54,985 bases of DNA from Sphingobacteriales bacterium UTBCD1 (GTDB taxonomy: Bacteria; Bacteroidota; Bacteroidia; Chitinophagales; Chitinophagaceae), in NCBI GenBank assembly GCA_002066995.1, contig MWTC01000047.1, forward strand, positions 1-54,985. The letters are read 5' to 3'. Positions 8,398 through 15,817 of the stretch are shown in pieces. The notes below the pieces were generated by a model, which was not told the origin of the DNA, searched no databases, and saw nothing but the letters and a program-made list of their open reading frames with translations. Numbering within the stretch: position 1 is the first letter of the stretch; each line of letters starts with the position of its first letter. The translations under genes and the position numbers were made by a program.

Positions 8398-9009
8398 CTA
8401 CTTCACCTCCAGAGCGAACATGCTGTCATCTTCAATGAAAGCTTCCAGTTCATCCCCCACCACCAGTTCACCTACTCCTGCAGGAGTTCCGGTGAAGATC
8501 ACATCACCAATATTAACAGAAAAATAATTAGATATATAGGAAACGATCTTATCAAAACTATGAATCATACTACCCGAATTTCCCTGCTGCACCAATTCCT
8601 TGTTTTTATACAGGCAAAAATTAATATCTTTTTTGTTTTTAAAATTGGAAAGCGGGAGCCATTTCCCGATCACTGCTGAATTATCCCATGCTTTTGCTTT
8701 TTCCCATGGCAATCCTTTTTCCTGCAATTCTCTCTGCACATCACGTGCAGTGAAATCAATACCGGCAGTAACAGCATCATAATATTTGCCGGCGAATTTT
8801 TCCTGAACGTATTTTCCGTTTTTGCTTATCCGGATCACCAGCTCACATTCATAATTCAGTTCATTGGTGAATTCAGGATAATAAAAGGGAGTATGTGGTT
8901 GCAGCATGGCGCTTTTGGGCTTCATGAAAATTACCGGATCTTCGGGAATTTCATTTCCGAGTTCTTTAGCATGCGCAGCATAGTTACGGCCTACACAAAA
9001 AATTTTCAT
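8398..9009 (-). CDS. Fumarylacetoacetate hydrolase-family protein (FAHD1-like)
   Basis: The 203-residue protein matches the short FAH-domain family. It has KIFCVGRNYAAHAKEL at the start, PVIFMKPKSAML, the metal-binding ELNYECELVIRI (Glu residues), GIDFTARDVQ, and TGTPAGVGEL near the end. Relatives hydrolyse acylpyruvates or decarboxylate oxaloacetate, or cleave 2-keto acids in aromatic catabolism. No pathway neighbours narrow this down. The length and start are typical of the single-domain FAHD1/YcgM type. A terminator follows at 8325-8359, so it is probably transcribed separately from the E1 gene. Confidence 0.85.
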   Translation of the reverse strand: MKIFCVGRNYAAHAKELGNEIPEDPVIFMKPKSAMLQPHTPFYYPEFTNELNYECELVIRISKNGKYVQEKFAGKYYDAVTAGIDFTARDVQRELQEKGLPWEKAKAWDNSAVIGKWLPLSNFKNKKDINFCLYKNKELVQQGNSGSMIHSFDKIVSYISNYFSVNIGDVIFTGTPAGVGELVVGDELEAFIEDDSMFALEVK

Positions 9010-9155
9010 ATTCAGGAGCTATTTTAAATAAATACATCGGATACAATACTCATAGGCTCTTTTATCCCATATATTCAGGTAATCAATATGTTTATTGGAT
9101 TTTATTCTGCAGGAGAATGGAACAGAGTGCTAAAATAAGTAATCAATCTGACTTA

Positions 9156-9731
9156 TCATAAGGAAAATTCTTGATTATTTATCTTATTCATCACTGGCGT
9201 AATTCCCTGTACTGCAAAGCTTTCAATTGCTTCCGCCGCTTTCTCAATTTTTAGTTTTACCAGGGGCTCTTCTTCCTTTTTCCAGCGACTTAAAACAAAA
9301 TCAACCTGGTAGCCTTTCAGGTAATCGTTACCAACGCCAAAGCGCAGGCGTGCATAATTTTTTGTCCCTAATACCTCTTCAATACTTTTTAAACCATTAT
9401 GACCTCCGCTGCTACCGCCGGGGCGAATACGCATTTTAGTCAATGGCAATGCCACATCATCAAGGATTACGAGTAGCCGGTCTAAAGAAATTTTTTCCTT
9501 ATCCATCCAAAATTTAACGGCTTTACCGCTCAGGTTCATAAAAGTTGTCGGGCAAATACAAATGAATAACCTCCCTTTCCATTTCAGTTCGGATACATAA
9601 GCCAGGCGATCTACACGGAAACTGCCCTTGTGTTTTTGTACGAATGCATTCACAACATCAAAACCGATGTTATGCCTTGTATGCTCGTATTCAGTTCCGG
9701 TATTTCCAAGTCCGGCAATAAGAAATTTCAT
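9156..9731 (-). CDS. pth: Peptidyl-tRNA hydrolase
   Basis: Pth releases tRNA from peptidyl-tRNA dropped by stalled ribosomes. The product shows FLIAGLGNTGTEYEHTRHNIGF with the catalytic His and substrate-binding Asn, TFMNLSGKAV, DDVALPLTKMRIRPGGSSGGHNGLKS, and RLRFGVGN. At 191 aa the length is normal. I use the ATG at 9731. The frame continues upstream to 9779, but those 16 residues lie in the terminator that follows rplY. The neighbours rplY and prs also keep company with pth in many bacteria. Confidence 0.95.
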   Translation of the reverse strand: MKFLIAGLGNTGTEYEHTRHNIGFDVVNAFVQKHKGSFRVDRLAYVSELKWKGRLFICICPTTFMNLSGKAVKFWMDKEKISLDRLLVILDDVALPLTKMRIRPGGSSGGHNGLKSIEEVLGTKNYARLRFGVGNDYLKGYQVDFVLSRWKKEEEPLVKLKIEKAAEAIESFAVQGITPVMNKINNQEFSL

Positions 9732-9764
9732 AATAAAATTATATTCAAATATCGTCTGAAGCCA

Positions 9765-9794
9765 ATAAAAAACCCGCATCTGCAGATACGGGTT
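9765..9794 (-). terminator. Rho-independent terminator after rplY
   Basis: On the minus strand AACCCG and CGGGTT (9789-9794 with 9771-9776) pair with an internal ATC/GAT extension, followed by a T-run read from 9763-9770. It sits between rplY and pth and suggests that pth has its own start or depends on read-through. Confidence 0.75.
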
Positions 9795-9815
9795 GTAAAT
9801 ATGATCTGAAATAAT

Positions 9816-10481
9816 TTATTTTTTCCCCTTCTCAGGTGCTTTCTCCGTTTTTTCAGGAGTTGCAGCTGCGGCAGCAGGCGCAGTAGCACCGGCAGTTGCA
9901 GCAGCAGGCGCAGCAGTAGTTGCTTCCTCCTGCTTCAGTTCCCTGGTAAGAGTTACTGATGCAATGGGAATACGCGGTGAATTCAAAATCTCAAAATGTT
10001 CTTCTTTCACATCCTCAACTCTGATATTTCCATTCAATTCAAGATTATCAACATTCACCTCGATCTGTTCTTTAAGGTATTTGGGATAAGTTTTAACCTT
10101 CAGCGCTTTCATTTTAACGTGAAGCTTTCCCCCGTCCTTAACCCCCTTTGCACTACCTGTGATATGAACCGGGATGCTGGCGATCATTTTCTTATCCTCA
10201 ACTAATTCCAGCAAATCTATGTGTATCAGTTCATCAGAAACTTTGTCAAATTGCAGGTCTTTCAGAATGCATTTGTACGAATTACCATTAATTTTTACTT
10301 CTGCCAGTTGAAACTTAGGTGTATATATAAAAGGTTTTAATGCCGCAGCAGGAGCATAAAAGTTAATCTCCTGCGCACCCCCGTAAATTACACCGGGCAC
10401 TTGTTCCTGAGAGCGGAGTTGGCGGGTGGCTCCTTTGCCAAAGCCGGTCCTCAGTTGTCCTTCGATTGTAACTGTGTTCAT
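9816..10481 (-). CDS. rplY: 50S ribosomal protein L25, long (CTC) form
   Basis: The N-terminal domain (MNTVTIEGQLRTGFGKGATR, QVPGVIYGG) is the 5S rRNA-binding L25 fold. The middle part (DLLELVEDKKMIASIPVHI, KTYPKYLKEQIEVNVD) is the TL5/CTC extension found in long L25 proteins. The last 40 residues are an Ala/Pro/Lys/Glu-rich low-complexity tail, which is common in this phylum and probably disordered. The 221-aa length suits the CTC form. The gene starts 32 bases after prs and is probably cotranscribed with it. Confidence 0.95.
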   Translation of the reverse strand: MNTVTIEGQLRTGFGKGATRQLRSQEQVPGVIYGGAQEINFYAPAAALKPFIYTPKFQLAEVKINGNSYKCILKDLQFDKVSDELIHIDLLELVEDKKMIASIPVHITGSAKGVKDGGKLHVKMKALKVKTYPKYLKEQIEVNVDNLELNGNIRVEDVKEEHFEILNSPRIPIASVTLTRELKQEEATTAAPAAATAGATAPAAAAATPEKTEKAPEKGKK

Positions 10482-10513
10482 TTTTATGTTTTTTTATTGA
10501 TTACTTTTTTGAT

Positions 10514-11458
10514 TTATTTATCTCTACGCTGGGAATGGACAAATAGTTTGGTAATACTTTTATTTTCAAATGCATTTCTGATGGCTACTGCAAACAACTC
10601 AGCCACAGATATCACTTTAATTTTCGAACATTGACCCCGAAGAGGTATGGTATCGCACACTACCAGTTCTTCCAGCACACTGTTTTGTATGTTTTCGTAA
10701 GCTTTACCACTTAACACCGGGTGAGTGATCAAAGCTCTTACACTCCGGGCGCCTTTTTCTTTTATAAGAGCTGCGCTTTTTGCCAGTGTTCCCCCGGTAT
10801 CACATATATCATCAATGATCACCACATCCCTGTCCGTTACATCACCTATCACCACCATGCTGGCTATTTCATTTGCCCTTTTCCGATGCTTGTCACAAAT
10901 CACCATTTCAGCATTGAAATAGCTGGCTATTTCCCTGACCCTGTTAGTACTGCCGACATCAGGGGCCGCAAAGGTAAGGTTTTCCAGCCTGAGATTTTCT
11001 ATGTAAGGGATAAAAAGTGCATGACTATCCAGGTGGTCAACTGGTATATCAAAGTAACCTTGAATTTGTGGCGCATGAAGATCCATAGTGATCATTCTGT
11101 CAGCGCCTGCAGCTACCAACATATTGGCAACCAGCTTACTGCCAATGGAGACCCTTGGCTTATCCTTTCTGTCCTGCCGGGCATATCCATAATACGGTAT
11201 GACTGCTGTAACCTTATATGCAGAAGCACGCCGGGCAGCATCGATCATCAGCAGAAGTTCCATCAGGTTATCAGCAGGGGCATAGGTGCTTTGCACCAGG
11301 AAAACAGAATCGCCCCGTATGCTTTCCAGATACACGGGGCAGATCTCTCCATCGCTGAAGCTTTGAACATTTATTTTTCCTAACTGAGTACCGTATTGTT
11401 TGCAGATTTCTGAAGCTAATATCTGCGAACTTGTCCCGGAGAATATTTTAGCGGTCAT
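10514..11458 (-). CDS. prs: Ribose-phosphate pyrophosphokinase
   Basis: This enzyme makes PRPP from ribose 5-phosphate and ATP for purine, pyrimidine, His and Trp synthesis. Diagnostic stretches are ANDs of the family: IFSGTSSQILASEI, IPYYGYARQDRKDKPR (ATP loop), DLHAPQIQGYFDIPVDHL, and VVIIDDICDTGGTLAKSA (PRPP-binding). At 314 aa it is of usual length. It leads the prs-rplY unit. A -7 box (TATCTTCG) is at 11476-11483, 17 bases before the ATG. Confidence 0.96.
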   Translation of the reverse strand: MTAKIFSGTSSQILASEICKQYGTQLGKINVQSFSDGEICPVYLESIRGDSVFLVQSTYAPADNLMELLLMIDAARRASAYKVTAVIPYYGYARQDRKDKPRVSIGSKLVANMLVAAGADRMITMDLHAPQIQGYFDIPVDHLDSHALFIPYIENLRLENLTFAAPDVGSTNRVREIASYFNAEMVICDKHRKRANEIASMVVIGDVTDRDVVIIDDICDTGGTLAKSAALIKEKGARSVRALITHPVLSGKAYENIQNSVLEELVVCDTIPLRGQCSKIKVISVAELFAVAIRNAFENKSITKLFVHSQRRDK

Positions 11459-11475
11459 GGATGAAAGATGTGCGG

Positions 11476-11483
11476 CGAAGATA
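11476..11483 (-). promoter_or_regulatory. Putative -7 box for prs
   Basis: TATCTTCG on the minus strand is a one-mismatch TAnnTTTG. A TTTG lies upstream, but at only 13 bases, short of the usual 17-23, so the -33 box is uncertain. Confidence 0.4.
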
Positions 11484-11548
11484 TTAAATAAGGGCGCAAA
11501 CCTCTTATCCGGCTATAAAAATATTCACGCCGGCAAAGTGAAACCTGA

Positions 11549-11764
11549 TCAATGAGCAGGAATAATAGCTACAGTCGGCTGAGGCATAGAAGCTTGCTGA
11601 ACAGGCGCATCCTGATTTTGCGTCACTTCTGCCTGGCTGGCATTACAACTGTAAAACAAAGAAGAACATATAAAAATGGAGAACAATAATGCAATTGCAT
11701 AGATAACGGCAAAAAACAGAATTGGATGTAATGCTCCGAGAGATGAACCATTCCTTGTCTTCAT
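11549..11764 (-). CDS. Small single-span membrane protein, unknown function
   Basis: This 71-residue frame has one clear hydrophobic segment (residues about 14-40: ILFFAVIYAIALLFSIFICS) and then a polar, Gln/Pro-rich tail with no recognised motif. A Cys sits at the end of the hydrophobic run (SLFYSCNASQ), which could be a lipobox-like site, but the segment is long and begins with a soluble lead, so a membrane anchor is as likely. It lies alone between prs and the divergent radC. No family is recognised. Confidence 0.5.
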   Translation of the reverse strand: MKTRNGSSLGALHPILFFAVIYAIALLFSIFICSSLFYSCNASQAEVTQNQDAPVQQASMPQPTVAIIPAH

Positions 11765-11824
11765 AATTATTGGTTTTAGTTTTTCAATAGGGGGATTTTA
11801 GTTTCTGATACAACTAAAATGGTA

Positions 11825-11855
11825 TTGTCAGGGATAAAATTATTTGTTAATCTTG
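11825..11855 (+). promoter_or_regulatory. Promoter of radC
   Basis: TTG (11825-11827), 20 bases, then TAATCTTG (11848-11855), a one-mismatch TAnnTTTG. The ATG at 11860 follows only 4 bases later, so the transcript should begin at or next to the start codon. Confidence 0.6.
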
Positions 11856-11859
11856 TTTT

Positions 11860-12552
11860 ATGCAAGAGCAGAAATACTCAATCAAAAATTGGGCAAAAGA
11901 CGAAAGACCAAGAGAAAAATTACTATCGTTAGGTCCTGAAGCTTTAAGCCAATCGGAACTGCTGGCCATCCTGATCCACCATGGCAGTAAAGAGAAATCT
12001 GCAGTAGACCTGGCCAAAGAAGTATTAGAACTTGGAAAAGGCAATCTGAATGAATTAGGGAAACTATCTATAAGGCAACTGATGAAACTAAAGGGTATCG
12101 GTGAAGCCAAAGCCGTTACCATTGCTGCCGCCCTGGAATTAGGAAGAAGAAGGCAGGCTTCTGCGGCTTTAGAAAAACAGGTAATGAGTTCCAGCACCGA
12201 CATTGCCGAATTTCTTCGCCCGAAAATAAAAGATTACCGGCATGAAGTGTTTGCCGTTTTATTTCTGAACCGGGCCAACAAGCTGAACCATTTTAAGATT
12301 ATAAGCGAGGGAGGCATTACCGGGACTGTAGCAGATCCAAGGCTTATCCTGAAAACAGCATTAGAGGAAAATGCAGTAAACATTGTTTTATGCCATAATC
12401 ATCCATCGGGAAGCCTGAAACCGAGCCGGGCTGATGAAGAACTCACCCAGAAAATAAAAGCGGCTGCCCGATTTTTTGATATTACGGTTTTGGATCACAT
12501 TATCGTAAGCGAGGACGGCTATTACAGTTTTGCAGACGAAGGGCTACTATAA
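11860..12552 (+). CDS. radC: RadC-family JAB-domain protein
   Basis: The N-terminal third has a helix-hairpin-helix-like region (SQSELLAILIHHG, LMKLKGIGEAKAVTIAAALELGRR). The C-terminal domain carries the JAMM metal-binding pattern HNHPSGSLKPSRAD (His179, His181, Ser183, Asp192). Length (230 aa) and architecture are those of chromosomal RadC. Its original link to DNA repair has been withdrawn, and its molecular function is unsettled. It is transcribed alone and converges on the DUF3467 gene. A GGGCTA/TAGCCC inverted repeat overlaps its stop (12541-12565). Confidence 0.93.
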   Translation: MQEQKYSIKNWAKDERPREKLLSLGPEALSQSELLAILIHHGSKEKSAVDLAKEVLELGKGNLNELGKLSIRQLMKLKGIGEAKAVTIAAALELGRRRQASAALEKQVMSSSTDIAEFLRPKIKDYRHEVFAVLFLNRANKLNHFKIISEGGITGTVADPRLILKTALEENAVNIVLCHNHPSGSLKPSRADEELTQKIKAAARFFDITVLDHIIVSEDGYYSFADEGLL

Positions 12553-12653
12553 CCGTTAATAGCCCCTGATATCTCCTGTACAGTATTTATTCTTTCGTGC
12601 CAGATTGAGTTGATCATTCCTGTATCCTGCAACAGATAACAAACTATTTTGCA

Positions 12654-12968
12654 TCAGGCCTGGGCAGTAGGTCCGCCAAAATTTAGGGGTAATTGGATCT
12701 CTTCCAGGTCTTTTATTGGACCATTTGCCGCTTCATACTTACCAATATTTTCTGTAATGGCTTTCATTAAGCGTTTTGCATGTTGCGGGGTAAGAATGAT
12801 GCGGGATTTCACTTTGCTCTTCGGAGTTCCAGGCATCACATTTACAAAGTCAATGACAAACTCTGCATGAGAATGAGTGATGATGGCAAGATTGGCATAA
12901 GAGCCTTCTGCCACTTCTTCAGAAATTTCAATATTGAGCTGATTGGGTTGTTGATTTTGTTCAGGCAT
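12654..12968 (-). CDS. DUF3467 domain-containing protein
   Basis: The 104-residue protein matches the small DUF3467 family through LNIEISEEVAEGSYANLAII, SHAEFVIDFVNVMPG and SRIILTPQHAKRLMKAI. The family is widespread in bacteria and has no established function. A strong promoter lies directly upstream (TTG-N21-TACTTTTG, 12986-13017), so it is a monocistronic gene. Confidence 0.88.
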   Translation of the reverse strand: MPEQNQQPNQLNIEISEEVAEGSYANLAIITHSHAEFVIDFVNVMPGTPKSKVKSRIILTPQHAKRLMKAITENIGKYEAANGPIKDLEEIQLPLNFGGPTAQA

Positions 12969-12985
12969 AAATAAACTTTACGGTT

Positions 12986-13017
12986 CAAAAGTAGTGGAAT
13001 ATTTTTCATTGCCTCAA
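12986..13017 (-). promoter_or_regulatory. Promoter of the DUF3467 gene
   Basis: On the minus strand TTG (13015-13017), 21 bases, then TACTTTTG (12986-12993), an exact TAnnTTTG. The ATG at 12968 follows after 17 bases. Confidence 0.6.
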
Positions 13018-13071
13018 TAAAGAAACAGATTCCTTTAATTTTCCGTTATACTTTTTATCTATTTTTTAAAA

Positions 13072-13111
13072 TATATCAGGCAGTCCATATTAATATGGAC
13101 TGCCTGATATA
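13072..13111 (-). terminator. Perfect 40-bp palindrome, terminator of the SusCD operon
   Basis: Every position from 13072 pairs with its partner up to 13111 (core CAGGCAGTCCATAT and its complement). It lies 31 bases past the stop of the lipoprotein gene at 13143. Minus-strand reading is followed by a T/A-rich tract (TTTTAAAAAAT). A terminator is the likeliest role. Confidence 0.65.
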
Positions 13112-13142
13112 AAAAGTACATTGTAAACAAAAAAAGACTATA

Positions 13143-14063
13143 CTAATTCTTCTTCAAAACTAATAAATAGGAGCCGCTAAAATTACCAGCATCAACACCA
13201 TACTGAAGGTTCATGGTAACGCTTTGGGCACAGGGAGAAACAAAGCTTGATGAAACAGATCCTGTTGTTGCAAGAAACGCTCCGGTATAAGTACCCACAG
13301 CCCAGCCCCATGCAGACCCAACACTAACTCTTGCAAGGGAAACAAGGTTATTGTTTGGGTTTACGGTTATTACAATTGGTTTGGGTGATACAGCATTGAT
13401 ATCAATAAATGAAAAGTGCGTATCATCTACTTTTGAAAGTGTAATAATATCACCAGGGCTATAATCACCCCAGTCATCTTTTACTACTGCAAAGTCTCCC
13501 TGGTAAATATTTGGATCATACCCGCAAATAACACTGTACCTTACATATTCACCAAAACCGGGCATATTATTAGGACCGCCGGGGCCAACTCCTCTGATTG
13601 TTCCATTGACTGGAAACGCCTCATACTTTTTTCCTTTAAAATAAATATCCGGAGCAAAGTCATAATTATCATTTAATGCTATAGGCCCAAATAATGCAAC
13701 CAGATCACTGGAAGCGACTGAAAAACTTGCAGGAAAAGAACTTACATCAGCTTTAAACACCTTTACGGATGTTCCGGCAGAGTTTGATTTTCTAACTACT
13801 ATATCCACCTTATCCGGGGCAGCAGATGCCGGAAAGTATAGAGATACATTGAATTTACCCTGGAAAGCGGCTAAATTGAGGATGCTGATGGCCTGGCTGG
13901 CGGTAGGATCAATATTCGTAGATACGGCAGGCACTTCATCTATTTTGGAAAGAATTTCATCCTTAATAGGCCCATTGTCTTTTTTACAGCCGGCAAAACC
14001 AAAAGCAGCAATAAGAAATGCAAGCACTACCCTGTTTATTTTGCTGTATTTTATTGTATTCAT
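13143..14063 (-). CDS. SusCD-associated surface lipoprotein
   Basis: The N-terminus (about 25 residues) is a lipoprotein signal ending in FGFAGC, so Cys26 should be lipidated. The next residues are KKDNGP, without an obvious retention signal. The rest is beta-rich and ends in NLQYGVDAGNFSGSYLLVL. No catalytic motif is visible. It is the last gene after susC and susD, the place where SusE/F-like glycan- or ligand-binding lipoproteins sit. I therefore infer a surface-exposed ligand-binding accessory, but the ligand is unknown. A 40-bp palindromic terminator follows. Confidence 0.65.
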   Translation of the reverse strand: MNTIKYSKINRVVLAFLIAAFGFAGCKKDNGPIKDEILSKIDEVPAVSTNIDPTASQAISILNLAAFQGKFNVSLYFPASAAPDKVDIVVRKSNSAGTSVKVFKADVSSFPASFSVASSDLVALFGPIALNDNYDFAPDIYFKGKKYEAFPVNGTIRGVGPGGPNNMPGFGEYVRYSVICGYDPNIYQGDFAVVKDDWGDYSPGDIITLSKVDDTHFSFIDINAVSPKPIVITVNPNNNLVSLARVSVGSAWGWAVGTYTGAFLATTGSVSSSFVSPCAQSVTMNLQYGVDAGNFSGSYLLVLKKN

Positions 14064-14094
14064 CGTTATTAGTTTGTTTAATTAAAAAGTTGAA

Positions 14095-15795
14095 TTATGG
14101 TTGCCAAAATACTTTATATGTTGAAACCACTTTTTGTGCCGGAGCATTAGAATTCTGCTCAATTTCTGCCTGGCTCCAGGGCAATGACCACGGATATTGC
14201 GTACCATTAGACACAGGCTCAGTATATGGGCTGACACCGCTTGGGCCTGCAGGGCCCGGTACAATGATGGATGTTGTAGTACCCCCATTTGCCGGTGCCG
14301 GATTAAACAACACAGGATAATTTGTCCTCCTGTAATCAGTATAATTATCCACTGAGTTTCCTATCCTGGAAAGCCATTTTTCTGTCATGATAATTTCTAA
14401 TTTTTTAACAGCAGAAGCAGCATCAAATTGAGTAAGTACACCCGTTTTGTAAGTAGTAGTAGCTGCTAATGTTGCTATAGCCGGAACTGCCTGGGTTGTT
14501 GGTTTGATTAAATTCTGAATCACATAATCCACCTGCTTGAATGATTCATCCAAAGCTTTACTGAAAACTGCCCTTTCATCACCTGTTGCCAACCCTGCAT
14601 GGATCAGCTCTGCTTCTAAATATAACCGGTCTGCATAGGTTAATGCTCGCTGTGGAGCAGCACCTGTACCTGCTACAGCAGCACCACCACCGGGAATATT
14701 ATTAATTGCTATTCCAGCGCCATCGTCATAACGGCCTCCAATTGGATAAATACCCAGTAAAGTATAAGAATTACTGTTTGACCCTCCAACACAAGGGCTG
14801 TTTGATCCAAAAGTCAAAGTCATAAAAGCACCATCCCTGTAATCGGCACAATTTTCTGTAGGGCGTGTAGTTGTAAGCTGATTATAAAAATAATAGGAAA
14901 TCCGGGGATCTGTCAGGTTGGTCAGTATGTTCGGGTTATACCCTTTCATTATTTCGTACATCCAGGGGCTGGGTACCTGTCCGCCTCTCTGAGCGGCATT
15001 ATAATCGCCATATCCCGGGTAACGGTCGTCAGTTGCTGCATTCACACCAAAAGGAAACAAAAAGCTCTCTGCCTGGGAATTGATAAGCGAATTCGGATTG
15101 GAAAGTAACGCCTGAACAGCAGTTTTTACATCTTTCACTAATCTCATTTGTGTGTAAAGCTTCAATTTGATAGTGTTAGCTGCTTTTACCCAAAGAGCCG
15201 AATTCCCTTTGTAAACAATATCATCGGCACCTGGTTTTACCTGGGCAGCCGCATTATTTAGATCACTAATCCCAAGATCCAACAATGCAAGTACTGAGGT
15301 ATAAATATCAGAACCTTTATCAAATTTTGGTTGCCTGATTCCTGCTTTAAACTGATCGAATTCAGTATAAGGCAAATCTCCCCATATATCCACCATCATA
15401 CTGAAGATATATGCTTTCAATACTTTGGCAATGCCGGAATAAGTATATTTTCCCTCATTAGTTGCCTGAGCAATCAATACATCGAGGTTTGTAGCAGTGG
15501 TATACATACTGCTCCATGTTCCATCCATATCCGGCCCTAAAATTCCATACCGGTTAAATCCACCATATTGCATCAGTTGATGTGTGTAAACTCCAAGGCC
15601 ATTGCCTAATGTTGTACCCAATGCAAAAGTGGCCCCGATCCTTTGTTCAACCGCAGTCATCAGTGTAGCAACAGGAACTGAAGTTGGGTCATTGAGGTTT
15701 TGGTTTACATCGAGATACTTTTTGCACCCCGGCACCACGGCCGCCAATGCGACTATTACGGCAAGAGAGCTTAAATATTTATTTATTCTTCTCAT
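14095..15795 (-). CDS. SusD/RagB-like nutrient-binding lipoprotein
   Basis: The 566-residue protein has a lipoprotein signal (VALAAVVPGC, Cys24) followed by KKYLDVNQNLNDP, the usual start of SusD-like proteins. Helical TPR-like segments (TWSSMYTTATNLDVLI, GIAKVLKAYIFSMMVDIWGDLPYTEF) are typical of the SusD-like_2 group. It would cap the SusC channel at the cell surface and bind the substrate. It lies 22 bases after susC and 31 bases before the accessory lipoprotein, in one operon. No substrate is predicted because no catabolic enzyme is adjacent. Confidence 0.92.
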   Translation of the reverse strand: MRRINKYLSSLAVIVALAAVVPGCKKYLDVNQNLNDPTSVPVATLMTAVEQRIGATFALGTTLGNGLGVYTHQLMQYGGFNRYGILGPDMDGTWSSMYTTATNLDVLIAQATNEGKYTYSGIAKVLKAYIFSMMVDIWGDLPYTEFDQFKAGIRQPKFDKGSDIYTSVLALLDLGISDLNNAAAQVKPGADDIVYKGNSALWVKAANTIKLKLYTQMRLVKDVKTAVQALLSNPNSLINSQAESFLFPFGVNAATDDRYPGYGDYNAAQRGGQVPSPWMYEIMKGYNPNILTNLTDPRISYYFYNQLTTTRPTENCADYRDGAFMTLTFGSNSPCVGGSNSNSYTLLGIYPIGGRYDDGAGIAINNIPGGGAAVAGTGAAPQRALTYADRLYLEAELIHAGLATGDERAVFSKALDESFKQVDYVIQNLIKPTTQAVPAIATLAATTTYKTGVLTQFDAASAVKKLEIIMTEKWLSRIGNSVDNYTDYRRTNYPVLFNPAPANGGTTTSIIVPGPAGPSGVSPYTEPVSNGTQYPWSLPWSQAEIEQNSNAPAQKVVSTYKVFWQP

Positions 15796-15817
15796 ATCTT
15801 TTAAAATTAGATTTGAA

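Noticed and set aside
12541-12565. GGGCTA/TAGCCC inverted repeat as the radC terminator.
   Set aside because: It overlaps the stop codon and has no T-run, so it was not listed as a terminator.
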